From contig OY821741.1 of NCBI GenBank assembly GCA_963682055.1, forward strand, positions 16,979,211 to 17,043,210: 64,000 bases of DNA. Reading direction: 5' to 3'. This stretch comes from Primula veris. Lineage: Eukaryota > Streptophyta > Magnoliopsida > Ericales > Primulaceae. Every line of letters starts with the position of its first letter. Position 1 is the first letter of the stretch. Under the pieces are notes generated by a model. That model did no database searches, was not told the DNA's origin, and worked only from the letters and a program-made list of their open reading frames with translations. This document shows positions 44,694-56,401 of this stretch, in pieces. A program made the position numbers and the translations under genes.

Positions 44694-44896
44694 TAGGGAT
44701 GGCAATTTTTCGGGTTTTGACCCGATCCGACCCGATCCGCCTCATTAATAAGCCCAAATTAATTCAATAAACATAGAAATGTCAAAAAGAAGATTGTAAA
44801 ATTTAAATCACTAAATTAATATGAAAGGGTATTTAATGCCACATTAGTATTTATATATTATCTTTTTAAATTAAATGATTTTTTACTTTACCATAT
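44694..44896. mobile_element. hAT-type element, internally deleted and truncated (unit 2)
   Basis: Same left end as 14339 (TAGGGATGGCAATTTTTCGG) with TTCAGAGC to its left. Bases equivalent to about 14380-21735 of unit 1 are missing at about 44738 (GATCCGCC|TCATTAAT). The right end is lost at about 44896, where copia gag sequence begins. Confidence 0.8.
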
Positions 44897-45373
44897 GATT
44901 CTCTAGAATGCGAAGTCCTTCCCATCGAACTTCTCGATCCCGTGTGCGACTCTGTCTTCTTTTTCCATTGATCTTCCTCTCGGTCTTCGACCTTGGTTCT
45001 GCGAACCTCGGGCTCTGATACCACTTGTTGGGAAATCAAGTCGAGCACAAAAAAAGACAGAAATATTAAAACCGAGCACACACTCTTTGATGACGGAGTT
45101 TACCCAAATTGGCTACGTCTCCGGGCCGCTACACGTGTCACTTAATATTATTAAGAGGATTACAAACGTAATCTATCTAAACACAAAGCTATGGTTCTTT
45201 CACAAATAGAACTCTCTCTTTAAAATATATATAAAGGTGTTTGTGTAGGTGTAATTAAAATACAAGATATTGGGGCATATAAATAGAACCCTTAGTGAGT
45301 CATATTACAATTCCAGGCGATGTGGGATAATTAGAAAACATGGCCAAACCTCATTTGGCTCCACAACTCAACA
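44897..45373 (-). mobile_element. Tork-like copia fragment: gag start, primer site and LTR
   Basis: It matches 32109-32584. It holds the first ~25 gag codons, including the same TAG at codon 22, the primer site (45010-45023) and a 348-bp LTR (45026-45373). The rest of the element is missing at the 44896/44897 joint. Confidence 0.9.
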
Positions 45374-45841
45374 ACTACTTCCACCTCGGTTTCCGCAGAG
45401 GGTGCCATAACCGTCGCTGCTTCCACCTCGGTTTCTGCTGTGTGTTTCTTCTCTGAGGTGAGAGAAGACCACTGAATCTAGTGAAGCGGCCCGTGAAAGA
45501 CTGCTGCGGATAACGCGTTGAGGAGACAAGGGTCTGGGTGGTGAGGTTAATGGCGAGTCTAAAGGACTGTCGAGGCTGATGTTGGTGATCACATGAGCGG
45601 AGGAGGACTGTTGATTGGACAGCCTCAGTGAGAAACTACCGGTGTTGGCGAGGCGAGCAAACGCTTGTTCCTCCGTCTCCATATTTAAGCTTCTTGACAT
45701 GCCAAAAACACCGTTGTTCGGCCCTTTGTCGGGGCTTTCGAAGCGGAAAGGGGGGTCTGGTTCTTCTAGGCGATGGGACCAGACCCGTGCTGATATGGGA
45801 GGAGTATTTCCGGTGGGTTTTTTGCTATTTTGTTCCGCCAT
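45374..45841 (-). pseudogene. N-terminal part of the repeated reading frame (unit 2, first copy)
   Basis: Same start and ~155 codons as 32585-33052, again running into ACTAC and the copia LTR. No C-terminal part exists beyond the copia, because the sequence there has been deleted. Very close to the copies at 32585 and 49300. Confidence 0.88.
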
Positions 45842-46373
45842 TGTAGACAGTACTGTATTAGTGAGTGGGGGAGTAAAAGGAAATAATTATTATGGGATTT
45901 GTTTAGTATACATAAAAAATAAAAAATAATAAAAACCTTTGTTTTTCCTCCGTACATGTACATGGATAAAAGATAAAACATTTCAATTCTGGTTTAATAG
46001 TATGAACTTTTTTTCCATTTTGCCACATTGAATACTTAAATGATCATTTTAACATGAGTTATTGTTTAAGCGAAAGAATGTGAGTGCAATTTCGTTATAC
46101 TGTCTCAATTGTGACAAAATCTATAAATTAGTATCTAAATTGTTAAAAGTGACACTCAAGTGCAAAAATTGATAAAGTACTAAAAAGAACACTCAAAAAT
46201 TCGATTAGTTTGACACACTAAATAAAAGTATGAACCAGGTTTATGCAAGTATTTCTTGCTCATTAGGACTGGAAAATATAGTTAAAGCTCGGTTAATACC
46301 AGACATCCGACAAAATCAGTGCCAAAATAATCCTGACCACGGATACAATCCGGAGGCGTATCTATACTCAGTG
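45842..46373. other. flank of the repeated reading frame, cut at a rearrangement joint
   Basis: It follows 33053-33584 almost base for base, then changes within CTCAGTG (46367-46373) to the interior of another copia copy. Confidence 0.75.
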
Positions 46374-46776
46374 CCCTTTTCCCCTTGGGCAGTTCGGCTA
46401 ACTGCCAAGTGACATTCTTCTCTAGTGACTTCATCTCATCCTTCATCGTGAGCTCCCACTTGCTCGAGTGTTTCAGCTCCAGAGCTTCTTCTCTACTTTC
46501 GGGCTCGCCTGCATCACTGAGCAATATGTAATGCAGGGAAGGTGAGTATCGGGCAGGAGGTCTCCTCTCGCGATGACTTCGTCCCAATTCAGGTCGGGGA
46601 GTTTGGGGCAGCTCCTCGTCCTCTTCAATATCTGCTGGAGGGTTGTCGAGCACCACTGGCTCATCTTCAGTGTCATTTTCCAACCTTCTTGGAAACACAT
46701 TAATGTCGACCATACCACTTTCCTCGGACGGGAGCGCATCTTCTTCCACTCCTGCATTTTGTCGATCTTTGTACAA
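46374..46776 (-). pseudogene. integrase C-terminus to RT start of the truncated copia
   Basis: The minus-strand frame covers the acidic linker (EEDALPSEESGMVDINVFP) and the beginning of RT up to LPKGKRALS. It then leaves copia sequence and picks up about 28 chance codons from the flank (to 46282), an accidental chimera made by the joint. Confidence 0.85.
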
Positions 46777-46833
46777 AATGCCTTCGTTGAAGATGACATC
46801 CTTACTGCGAATGATCTTCTTTGCTTGACCATC

Positions 46834-48321
46834 CTAGAAGCGATATCCGAACTCAGCTCCACCGTACCCCACAAAATAACACAGTTTGGATTTTGAGTCA
46901 AGCTTGGTATGCTCATTTATGTCGACGTGAATATATGACAGACAACTGAACACTCGCAAGTGTTCATAAGAGATAGGCTTTCCTATCCACTTTTCTTTGG
47001 GAATTCTCCTCTCTATTGGCACTGAGGGTCCGCGGTTAATGAGATAAACCGCCGTGCTTACTGCATGTGCCCACAAGGCTTTGGGCAACCCACTTTGCAA
47101 TCTCATACTCCTAGCACACTCATTGATTGTTCGATTCATTCGCTCGGCCACGCCATTCTGTTGTGGCGTTCTTCGGATGGTCTTCTCCATTCGAATGCCT
47201 CTTTGAGCACTGAACTCTACGAACTTCGCATCAATGTACTCTCTACCGTTATCGGACCTCAAACATTTGAGTTCATTCCCGGTCTCTAGTTCGACCATGG
47301 CCTTCCATTCTTGAAATTTCTTAAACACCTCAAACTTGTGTTTCAAGAAATACCCCCATGTTTTAATCGTCGAATCATCGATGAAGGTCACATAGTACTG
47401 AGATCCTCCCAGTGAGGTTACTGGTGATGGTCCCCATACGTCTGAGTGGACCAGTGCTAGCTTCTCCTCCTTGGGAGCTTTTCCACCTTTCCGGAAGCTC
47501 ACTTTCTTCTGCTTCCCGAAGATGCAACCTTCGCACATGTCGAGGTTGACAGCCTTCAAGCCTGGAAGTTTACTGTCCTTCGCTAACACCTTCATCCCCT
47601 TCTCACTCATGTGACCCAACCATCGATGCCACAGTTCCGAGCAGTTTTGCGACGCAACTGTCGCAATTGTACGCTGCTCATCGGTCATGTACAGTGTACT
47701 GACCTTACTCCATCGGGCTATCACCATAGCTCCTCGTGAAACTTTCCAAGATCCACATCTAAACGAAATGGAGTATCTTTCGGCATCGAGTTGACCTACT
47801 GAGATCAGATTCTTGGTCAACCTCGGAACATGCCTCACTTTCGTTAGCTTATATACCGACCCGTTTGGAATGCGAATTTTCACATCGCCCATTCGAACAA
47901 CATCCAACGCTTCTCCGTCGGATAAGTACATTTTACCGAAATTACCCGCAATGTAATTTTTAAGTAAATCCTTCTGAGCGGTCGTGTGAAATGATGCCCC
48001 AGAGTCTAGAATCCACAAATCTATATCTCTCTGTATGGCAAGCATTAAACAGTCACCCGAATCCTCATCGCTCGCAATATTAGCCACGTGATCACGGTCG
48101 GTACCCTTCTTCGGCTTCTTGCACTCATGACTAAAGTGCCCCATACCCTGGCAGTTATAGCATCGAAGATTCTTCTTACTTCGGTCGCTATCTTTGCCAC
48201 CTCGGCTTTGCCCTCTTCTATCTCGGGATTGTGAACGTCCTCTAACGTCCCATACCCTGGCCTTACCCCAGTCTCTTGAACCCATGTTCAAGGCTGCTCC
48301 ATCATGTGAGCATTCACCCAT
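46834..48321 (-). pseudogene. gag knuckle, protease and integrase of the truncated copia (495-codon frame)
   Basis: The longest frame in the window. In order: the CCHC knuckle CYNCQGMGHFSHEC (about residues 53-66), protease WILDSGAS (about 105-112), the integrase zinc site with ELWHRWLGH and CEGCIFGK (HX4H, CX2C; about 222-270), core D in HSDVWGP, second D in CLRSDNGREY, E in TPQQNGVAERMN, and the C-terminal FVGYGGAEFGYRF. It ends at a TAG where the sister copy has Trp. Catalytic residues look present, but start, end and RT are missing, so no complete polyprotein is possible. Confidence 0.92.
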
Positions 48322-48357
48322 GTCTAATTTCCTGAGTTCCTCAACGAGTATTTAATC

Positions 48358-48894
48358 TCAGATGCCGTTGTAAGTCAGTTTCTCCTTTCCAATTGAGTTG
48401 CTCACAGCAGCTCGCATGAATTCCCAACTGTTCGGTAGAGATGCTAGCAGTATAAGGGCTCTCACTTCATCTTCAAAAGTTATCTCCACCGCATCCAACC
48501 GATTTACGGTGTCGATGAACTTGTTCACGTGACTTGCGAAAGGTGTCCCCTCAGCCATGCGTAGGTTGAACAACTTATGCATGAGATGTAACTTGTTGTT
48601 CGCAGATGGTTTCTCATACATGTCGATGAGGACCTTCATCATCCCCATCGTCGTCGTCTCTCTTGCGATGTTTTGTGCTACACTCCTAGATAGTGTTAGG
48701 CGGATCACTCCCAACACTTGTCGGTCTAAGAGTTTCCATGCCTGCTCGGTGGTCGTGGTCGGCCTTTCCTCAAGGAGAAGAGACTAACGCATCTTCCTCC
48801 CGTAGAGGTAGTCCTCTATTTGCATTCTCCAGAATGCGAAGTCCTTCCCGTCGAACTTCTCGATCCCGTGTGCGACTCTGTCTTCTTTTGCCAT
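48358..48894 (-). pseudogene. gag N-terminal part of the truncated copia
   Basis: Start ATG at 48894. Codon 22 is TGG here (stop in the two sister copies), but stops appear at a Gln codon near 48785 (CAG to TAG) and at 48345-48360 (CGA to TGA and CAA to TAA). 48358-48717 is open and contains TLSRSVAQNIARETTTMGMM and SLPNSWEFMRAAVSNSI. Confidence 0.88.
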
Positions 48895-48951
48895 TGATCT
48901 TCCTATCAGTCTTCGACCTTGGTTCTGTGAACCTCGGGCTCTGATACCACT

Positions 48952-49299
48952 TGTTGGGAAATCAAGTCAAGCACAAAGAAAGACAGAAGTATTAAAACCG
49001 AGCACACACTCTTTGATAACGGAGTTCACCCAAATTGGCTACGTCTCCGGGCCGCTACACGTGGCACTTAATATTATTAAGAGGATTACAAACGTAATCT
49101 ATCTAAACACAAAGCTATGGTTCTTTCACAAATAGAACTCTCTCTTTACAATATATATAAAGGTGTTTGTGTAGGTGTAATTAAAATACAAGATATTGGG
49201 GCATATAAATAGAACCCTTAGTGGGTCATATTACAATTCCAGGCGATGTGGGATAATTAGAAAACATGGCCAAACCTCATTTGGCTCCACAACTCAACA
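48952..49299 (-). repeat. 5' LTR of the truncated Tork-like copia
   Basis: 348 bp, same ends as 32237-32584. It shares CAAAGAAA.ACAGAAGTATT with the truncated LTR at 28186 instead of the CAAAAAAAGACAGAAATATT form of the LTRs at 32237 and 45026. Confidence 0.92.
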
Positions 49300-49767
49300 A
49301 CTACTTCCACCTCGGTTTCCGCAGAGGGTGCCATAACCGTCGCTGCTTCCACCTCGGTTTCTGCTGTGTGTTTCTTCTCTGAGGTGAGAGAAGACCACTG
49401 AATCTAGTGAAGCGGCCCGTGAAAGACTGCTGCGGATAACGCGTTGAGGAGACAAGGGTCTGGGTGGTGAGGTTAATGGCGAGTCTAAAGGACTGTCGAG
49501 GCTGATGTTGGTGATCACATGAGTGGAGGAGGACTGTTGATTGGACAGCCTCAGTGAGAAACTACCGGTGTTGGCGAGGCGAGCAAACGCTTGTTCCTCC
49601 GTCTCCATATTTAAGCTTCTTGACATGCCAAAAACACCGTTGTTCGGCCCTTTGTCGGGGCTTTCGAAGCGGAAAGGGGGGTCTGGTTCTTCTAGGCGAT
49701 GGGACCAGACCCATGCTGATATGGGAGGAGTATTTCCGGTGGGTTTTTTGCTATTTTGTTCCGCCAT
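49300..49767 (-). pseudogene. N-terminal part of the repeated reading frame (unit 2, second copy)
   Basis: Same start and ~155 codons as the copies at 32585 and 45374, with two or three substitutions (ISAWVW for ISARVW; STHVIT for SAHVIT). It is cut at ACTAC by the copia LTR. Confidence 0.88.
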
Positions 49768-50972
49768 TGTAGACAGTACTGTATTAGTGAGTGGGGGAGT
49801 AAAAGGAAATAATTATTATGGGATTTGTTTAGTATACATAAAAAATAAAAAATAATAAAAACCTTTGTTTTTCCTCCGTACATGTACATGGATAAAAGAT
49901 AAAACATTTCAATTCTGGTTTAATAGTATGAACTTTTTTTCCATTTTGCCACATTGAATACTTAAATGATCATTTTAACATGAGTTATTGTTTAAGCGAA
50001 AGAATGTGAGTGCAATTTCGTTATACTGTCTCAATTGTGACAAAATCTATAAATTAGTATCTAAATTGTTAAAAGTGACACTCAAGTGCAAAAATTGATA
50101 AAGTACTAAAAAGAACACTCAAAAATTCGATTAGTTTGACACACTAAATAAAAGTATGAACCAGGTTTATGCAAGTATTTCTTGCTCATTAGGACTGGAA
50201 AATATAGTTAAAGCTCGGTTAATACCAGACATCCGACAAAATCAGTGCCAAAATAATCCTGACCACGGATACAATCCGGAGGCGTATCTATACTCAGTGT
50301 AACTCGAATTTGATTTCAGTTTGATTTCTTCCTTATATATAAAATTTCTTATTTACATAAAAAGTTAGTTTCAATATTATAGTCATAAAGTAACTTGTGT
50401 TTTAGAGAAAATTAGATTATAAGACAATTTATGAATGTCTCTTTCTACCACAATATTATAATAACAATAAACTTTATTGGTTCGATTTGATTAGTTTTGA
50501 AACTATTGGATGTCCATTTGATTTTTTTTTTCTTAAGAATTGGAAGTGATTTTAAATATACTAAAATTTAAGGGGGGTAGCATATATATAAATAGAGAGA
50601 CATGCTGGAAAGTTGGTACAAGTCAACACAATATTAGACCAAAATATAGGTCTGTAATTCTCTGGTTTTACAAAAACAATTTGTCTTTTTTTCCACTTCA
50701 AAAATATAGATATAGTAGTGGGACGTTGCCTCGTACCAAATAATTGATACAAACCATTTTGATTTAAATTACTCCAATTCTTTATAAACGAAAATTTGAT
50801 CATGTCTAAATTTTGTTCACTAGTAAAACCTACCGTTGTCTCTCTTTATATTATATATTTTAAAATTTAACCCACGTATTTCTAGTATTAATATTTTCAC
50901 GAAGCTATAAATAACTCATCTCCATAAGGGAATTGAATTAATAGAGAACTGAGATCATTGTAAAAACATGTA
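49768..50972. other. flank of the repeated reading frame, third copy
   Basis: Near-identical to 33053-34251 and 25185-26381; interrupted at 50973-50977 by the next copia. It resumes at 55740. Confidence 0.6.
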
Positions 50973-50977
50973 AATAT

Positions 50978-51146
50978 TGTTGTAGGATATTATTGGCTAT
51001 CTTGAGTCTAATTCTATTGGGGCTATTTTGGTATTTCCTAGCATATGTAACCTAACCCTCTATTATATAAGGAGAGTTAGGGGTCTATTGATGTATCTCT
51101 AACATTCATATTAACGAATAAGCACTTCGTCTTGTTGTCTCAAAAA
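50978..51146 (+). repeat. 5' LTR, 3'-truncated, of the 4.8-kb copia
   Basis: Starts TGTTGTAGGATATTATTGGC and contains TATTATATAAGGAGAG. After CTTCGTCTTGTTGTCTC it changes to an A-rich stretch and then directly to gag-proximal sequence. Confidence 0.85.
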
Positions 51147-51235
51147 CCAAAAAAAAATTAAAATTTGGATGCCATCTTTGATGAGTAAAACACGAGTTTG
51201 TTGTTACCCTCATGATGAATGCTAAGGCGTTGATT

Positions 51236-51840
51236 TTATTCCGCCGCCACATTTGAGATGTGACGACGTCTAGGTGAACAAATGTCTGAAATTGACATAT
51301 TGGAGCAATCCTTCACCAAAATACTAGCTTGAAAATTGTATTCCAGGAGCAATATCGTGAATTTATGTTCACCATGTTCCTTTATCGCCCATATGTTATT
51401 GGATAAGAAAATTGTCCCGGTGAGTAGTTTTAATCCTATTGGGTCAATGGCGAATTGTTTGCCTGATATTAATGCTCTTCGTGTATATTTTTTTTCCACG
51501 AATCGAGAACCGAGAAAAGTGTTATTTGTCTCGAACTGTCGTGATCCCGATGAATCGCTTAGCCAAGCGAGATTTTAGTCAATCGTCAAAATCGAAAACA
51601 TGTGGCTCCAAGACAGTAATTGAAATAAACAATATGGCCCGTTGTCACAAAGTAAGAGATAATGCTCAAGGAGCCAACTCTATGCTATAAAGACAAAGGT
51701 CATGCACGATTACTCCTTAAATAGTTCACAACTATTATAAAGGTGGAAAAACCGATGCTAATGTGGTTAAAGTTAATTGAAAGAAAACTCTTGAGACCCT
51801 CGATTTTATGGCTCAAATGAGTTTGATACCTTTCTTTATT
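51236..51840 (+). pseudogene. gag remnant of the 4.8-kb copia
   Basis: The plus strand encodes MSEIDILEQSFTKILA then a stop; a shifted frame gives QEQYREFMFTMF. A Cys/His-containing stretch near 51.63-51.70 kb may be a decayed knuckle. The order matches the C-terminal gag of plant copia elements. Several frames and stops. Confidence 0.5.
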
Positions 51841-53780
51841 GATTTTGATAAATCATTGAGCCGTTTTTTTCCGCTCATCTGGATTATGTTTTTTCCATTT
51901 GGATTATGTTTTTTTTTCCATTTGGACATACTTTTGTATTATAGTTTGCCTATTTACAAAATTTCTCGAAATAATTTAAACTGTTTTGAGCAAAAAAATT
52001 TTGACAAATGTGACCAAATTTTAAATTATGAAATTTTAGGCAATACTTGTGGTATAGTTGGTTTTTTGGAAATAGTGGGTAACATTGTACCACATAATTT
52101 CACCAACTATTTGCCTAAAAGAGTACTCAGTGACAACGATTCTGGACCTGTCGTTCCAAATCGAAATCTTTGGTAAAACCAAATTGATTTGTCAAATATG
52201 AGGTCTTATACTCATGTAGGTCCTGCCGTACCTTGTTGAGTTATAAAACCAAATGGTTATGGTTGATGCATCGACAATATGGTCATATTTTACTGTTGTC
52301 CACATAAATGCAGCACTTTCCAAACTCTTAGCCTTATCATTAAGTTGATGGCTCATGATCCGGATTATTCTGAAAAGTCTAGTCGACTTGATAATACCGA
52401 AGAGTAAGAATCGAAATTTCGATTTGAATTACTTGAGTTTGGAAATTGAAACTGAACATCCTGTCGATTATGTTTAGACCCAAATGGACTCACGAAAACT
52501 TTGATGATGCGACTACAAATGATTGCACGCACTTCTTGGTCTTGCGCACCAAGATTTATATTTCCGTGTGGGGTTATGCTATTTTGCCGAATTGTTCCGT
52601 TATGAGGCCCATAGACACTCAGACACCATATGCGTACCAGCTGGTTACGGGTTATGAGCCAGAAGTATCATATTAACGTGTGTTTGGAGTACTTAATTAA
52701 TATTTTGATTGAACCGCTATAGCGTTAAAAAATATGGACCTCTGAAGGGGACATAAGTCGATTATGAATCTCATGCCTATCATTTGATAGATTAACATTG
52801 GCAAGCGATCTCTTTACCGCATGATATGCGAAAGTGACATCGCTAAGACTATTCTCCCCGTCGTTAGGGGGAGATTTGCACGTTACCATTAATAAGGAAC
52901 GACGTGAAGCAGCGTGGCATAACACACTCAGTCTTAGCTTAATTCCCAAAAATTACACTTAGTGATAAGTAAGTGCATAGACTCCCTCAAGTTTAACTAA
53001 ATGCCAAACGCATTTAATGACTTTATGAGATATCACGAGATAATTTATACCTGCTGGAAAATGCTTGCAAGGATAGACGTCCTTGTCGGATGTCGTGTTC
53101 CAGTCGTAACACGTTGTTTTGGCCGAACCCGCCAAGCAAAGGACGCTGCCGTCGGCCGTCAGTCTGTCGTCCTTCCCAAGATACGAGAAAGTTGACCGGT
53201 TCTTAATTCGTTCAGCCCAGAGGTAGTGAACTGAAACTCGTTTGTCGCACAAGATTATAAAGGATCAAGGAGATGTGTGATTTTCTCCTCATCCTAAGAA
53301 TCTTGAAATATCTGTCGATCATGATATCTTAGACGATATTGAAGCGAAACGAGACTGTCATTGATTACTTGTTCATATATTCGGTGACGACTGATAATAT
53401 GAGCAAATTATGACAGGGAACCATGTACCGTTGCCTGAAGTCAACATATAATAGATTGGACTAATGGAAACTTGCAATCCATGTAGACTTCTTAGCGAAA
53501 GTTTGTTCGGACCTGTAGCTCCAACACCACCAATATTAAACGAGTTCGTTTATTTGGTTATACGTAAGGAAAAGTGATGAGAATAATGAGATTGTAGAAT
53601 GTTCGCCTAGTAGCGCAAAGCTTCTCTCACATCTTGGAATTGATTACGAGATGTTTGATTTCCTTGTAATGGACGTTATAACGGTCCCCTACTTTATCAG
53701 TTTAGTAGTTTCCCAAAAAACTGATTATGGTCACTGTTTTATCTCTATGAGAATTTAGACAAAGAGATATAGATAAAGGT
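51841..53780 (+). other. decayed pol interior of the 4.8-kb copia
   Basis: Protease, integrase and most of RT should lie here. It is collinear with 16.4-19.1 kb (minus). No catalytic motif could be read with confidence. Confidence 0.45.
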
Positions 53781-53782
53781 CC

Positions 53783-54760
53783 ATGTGTGACTTCATGTGC
53801 TTAAATCAAGTAGTTCCTAACCACGGAACACGATCTCAATTGACTGAGACGTTCACTATATGGATTAATATAATCCGAGCGGATGTGGTATACCGCCTAA
53901 GTGAGTACTTGATCAACTTGGGATACTTGAACAAGTATTATGCCCTTACGTGTTATGAAGCAATCCACGTTTTGGATTTGCCCTTCAAGATGAAGGATCT
54001 TGGGAAGACACGGTAGTGACTCGGCCCGATAATCGAGTCCCGTAAAGATTGAATCTAAGTCCATGATTCATACTACACCCAGAAGGTGTTATGACGTTTT
54101 AGTCATCATGAAGCTATGTCGTCAGATTCTCCCATGATCGTTCGATCACTACGCATTATATAGACCCAGTCTGTCCCTGATGAGACGATGAAGAGATATT
54201 GAACCATCATGTTCATATCTAAGTACAATAAGCGCATCATTGTACTTGGTCTAATGTGCTAGGACGAACATCTCGTCTGCTGTGAATGGTATAGCTCGAC
54301 ACAACATCGTGCTAACACGCTGCCATCGAAATGGCATAAAAGATATTTTCCCATTACCTTAAGATAACAGCGGATGAGGGCTTGTCTTATCCCATTTGCG
54401 TCATCGAGTGTACCTACCCCCTTCGGTACTCGAATTAACGCAACCTTTTTTCGGTTATACCGATACCGGTTGCTTATCAGACCCGCATAAGAGATATTTC
54501 TAACATGGTCCGTCTTTACCATTAGGAATAAGTCAATATCTTGGAGGTCTTGGAATGATTCCAAACGAAGCACTCTGATCTACTCGTCCTCTATGAGACG
54601 ACTAGAGAGTGTATATGGCTTCGAGCTCGTATTAGCCATATTTGAATTACATATGCTCTGTCTCACGATCCAGATAAAACACTTGTCTTATTTGAGGACA
54701 ACTTGTTGTTATCGATCAAGAGAGACATGACTAGATTATGCTATTTAGCATTTCTTGCCG
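53783..54760 (+). pseudogene. RT end and RNase H remnants of the 4.8-kb copia
   Basis: The frame 53783-54016 ends LDLPFKMKDLGKTR, the RT palm end. Near 54455-54505 another frame gives GYTDTGCLSDPHKRYF, the RNase H entry. Later fragments up to 54.76 kb decay further. It supports the same reading of the 7-kb relative. Confidence 0.65.
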
Positions 54761-55536
54761 AAATAAATCTTCACATATGAAGTTTAAGAGCATCCTGTCG
54801 AATGCTGGGTTTATTCCACGTTATATTTTCTTGCATACAGTCGTGTGCAAGTAAATGAGGCATCCAGTCAAATGCTCGTACTCTTTATTCGAATATGAAA
54901 TCATTGCACCCAGTCGTGTGCAAGTGAGGGAGAACATCCAGGTGAATGCTTATTGCACTAATTACTACTTAGTCGAAATCATCGCACCCTGTCGTGTGCA
55001 AGTGAGGGTGAGCATCCAGTCACATGCTCGTATACTCTTTTTGTCCTTAGACCAAGGTTTTTTCCCACTGGGTTTTCATTGGCAAGGTTTTTAACGAGAC
55101 ACGTTCCCATCATACCTCACTTAAGATTACCGAAATTAGCGGGAGTATCATGTTGTATATTTCTTACCACTGTGTACTCTTTTGTCCTTTGATTAGAGGT
55201 TTTTCCCACTGGGTTTACTCTAGCAAGGTTTTGATGAGGCACTTGTTTTGTGGTTGATCCACTACTACTACCACTGTTGCACTCTTTTTCTTTCGATGAG
55301 AGATTTTCTCATTGGGTTTGCTCCGGCAAGGTTTTGATGATGCACATTTTTTTGTGGTTAGTTAATTACATAGAATTTCGGCCTATATCATTCGGCTACA
55401 CAGTTTCTCCTAGGTACCAGTTTTGTCCCACACTGAGTTTTCCGTACCTAAGGTTTTTATGTGTTTAACACTGCGAATGAACTCGACTCAGATTGACTGC
55501 ATGAAGACGAAGAATTCAAGACATCCAAAGAGGGAG

Positions 55537-55739
55537 TGTTGTAGTATATTATTGGAATATTGGGTCTTACTCATAGTAGGCCTAAGTTGGGCTTTCTAGC
55601 TTGTATAACTCTAACTTCTTCTATATAAAAAAGGTTATGATCCCCTTGTATTGATACATTCTGATTAATAAAAACCCTGTTGTTGTCTCTCTCTCTATAT
55701 CTATATACATATATATGTGAGTTAATATGTCACACAACA
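55537..55739 (+). repeat. 3' LTR of the 4.8-kb copia (203 bp)
   Basis: TGTTGTAGTATATTATTGGA...GTCACACAACA, preceded by AAAGAGGGAG (polypurine tract) and followed by AATAT. It is shorter than the 234-bp LTRs of the relative at 14568/21347 because of internal deletions. Confidence 0.9.
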
Positions 55740-55913
55740 AATATAATGTTTTTGGCCAATTTTTTTAATAGTTATAGTGCTCATCAAGAGAAAAGGGTAA
55801 GAACGTCAATCAAAAGTACGTTAGTAACTTAACCAACCTGGATATATGAATAAAGCCAAATAGAATATAATATGGTCTCCATAGTATATCAATCATATTT
55901 TTTTTGGAATACA

Positions 55914-55922
55914 TAGTTTTAT
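55914..55922. other. empty target site of the Mutator-like foldback
   Basis: A single TAGTTTTAT lies between GGAATACA and CTATAAC. In unit 1 it is duplicated around 34434-36118. Confidence 0.92.
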
Positions 55923-56401
55923 CTATAACAATGATAATCCCGTGTTTTTAGAATCTTAAATATATATATATATATATATGTTACCAAAATCTAAAAAGAC
56001 CTACCAATTCTTCATCACTTGTCTCATCCATACTATCTTTTTGTCTTTTTTTTTTCTAGAAATATGTAATTTTATAATCATATCTCTGTTAGTTTTATGA
56101 TTCTAAATCACTAATTTCCTTTCTTTCTGTTTTTAATATAATGAGGGATCTGCTATTTCTTTAAAAATGAACTAACATATTTTTGAATAGTTACGACCAA
56201 GACAGAGATACCAGGTGTAAATATAACATGGAGGTATCAAGAAAAAATAAATTAAGAGATTGATTACATGATGTTTTGGTTATGGGATTATTAGCAGTGG
56301 CTCGTATAATTAATTAACTTGAAAAATGTTTGTCGATATTTTGTTTAACTAAAGATTTGTGACATGCCATACATGCCCATTAGCCAAATTTACAATACAA
56401 T

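Larger units (their letters stand above)
46374..49299 (-). mobile_element. Tork-like copia, 3' half missing
   Basis: It corresponds to 29728-32584: 5' LTR (48952-49299), primer site (48936-48949), gag, protease, integrase and the start of RT. RT palm, RNase H and the 3' LTR are absent beyond the joint at 46367-46373. Its right edge is followed by ACTAC and the reading-frame fragment, the same insertion point as the other two copies. Confidence 0.92.
50978..55739 (+). mobile_element. Ty1/copia retrotransposon, defective, 4762 bp
   Basis: It is flanked by AATAT (50973-50977, 55740-55744); the unfilled site is seen at 34252-34256 and 26382-26386. It is the same family as the 7-kb copia at 14568-21580 but in opposite orientation. 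The end of the 5' LTR, the primer site and the long AT-rich leader are missing (joint near 51146), so it is about 2.2 kb shorter. gag and pol are full of stops. The 3' part keeps the tandem CCCACTGGGTTT tail, the polypurine tract (55526-55536) and a 203-bp 3' LTR. Confidence 0.9.

Noticed and set aside
46282..46776. Chimeric 164-codon frame
   Set aside because: A by-product of the deletion joint at 46367-46373; the last ~28 codons are chance.
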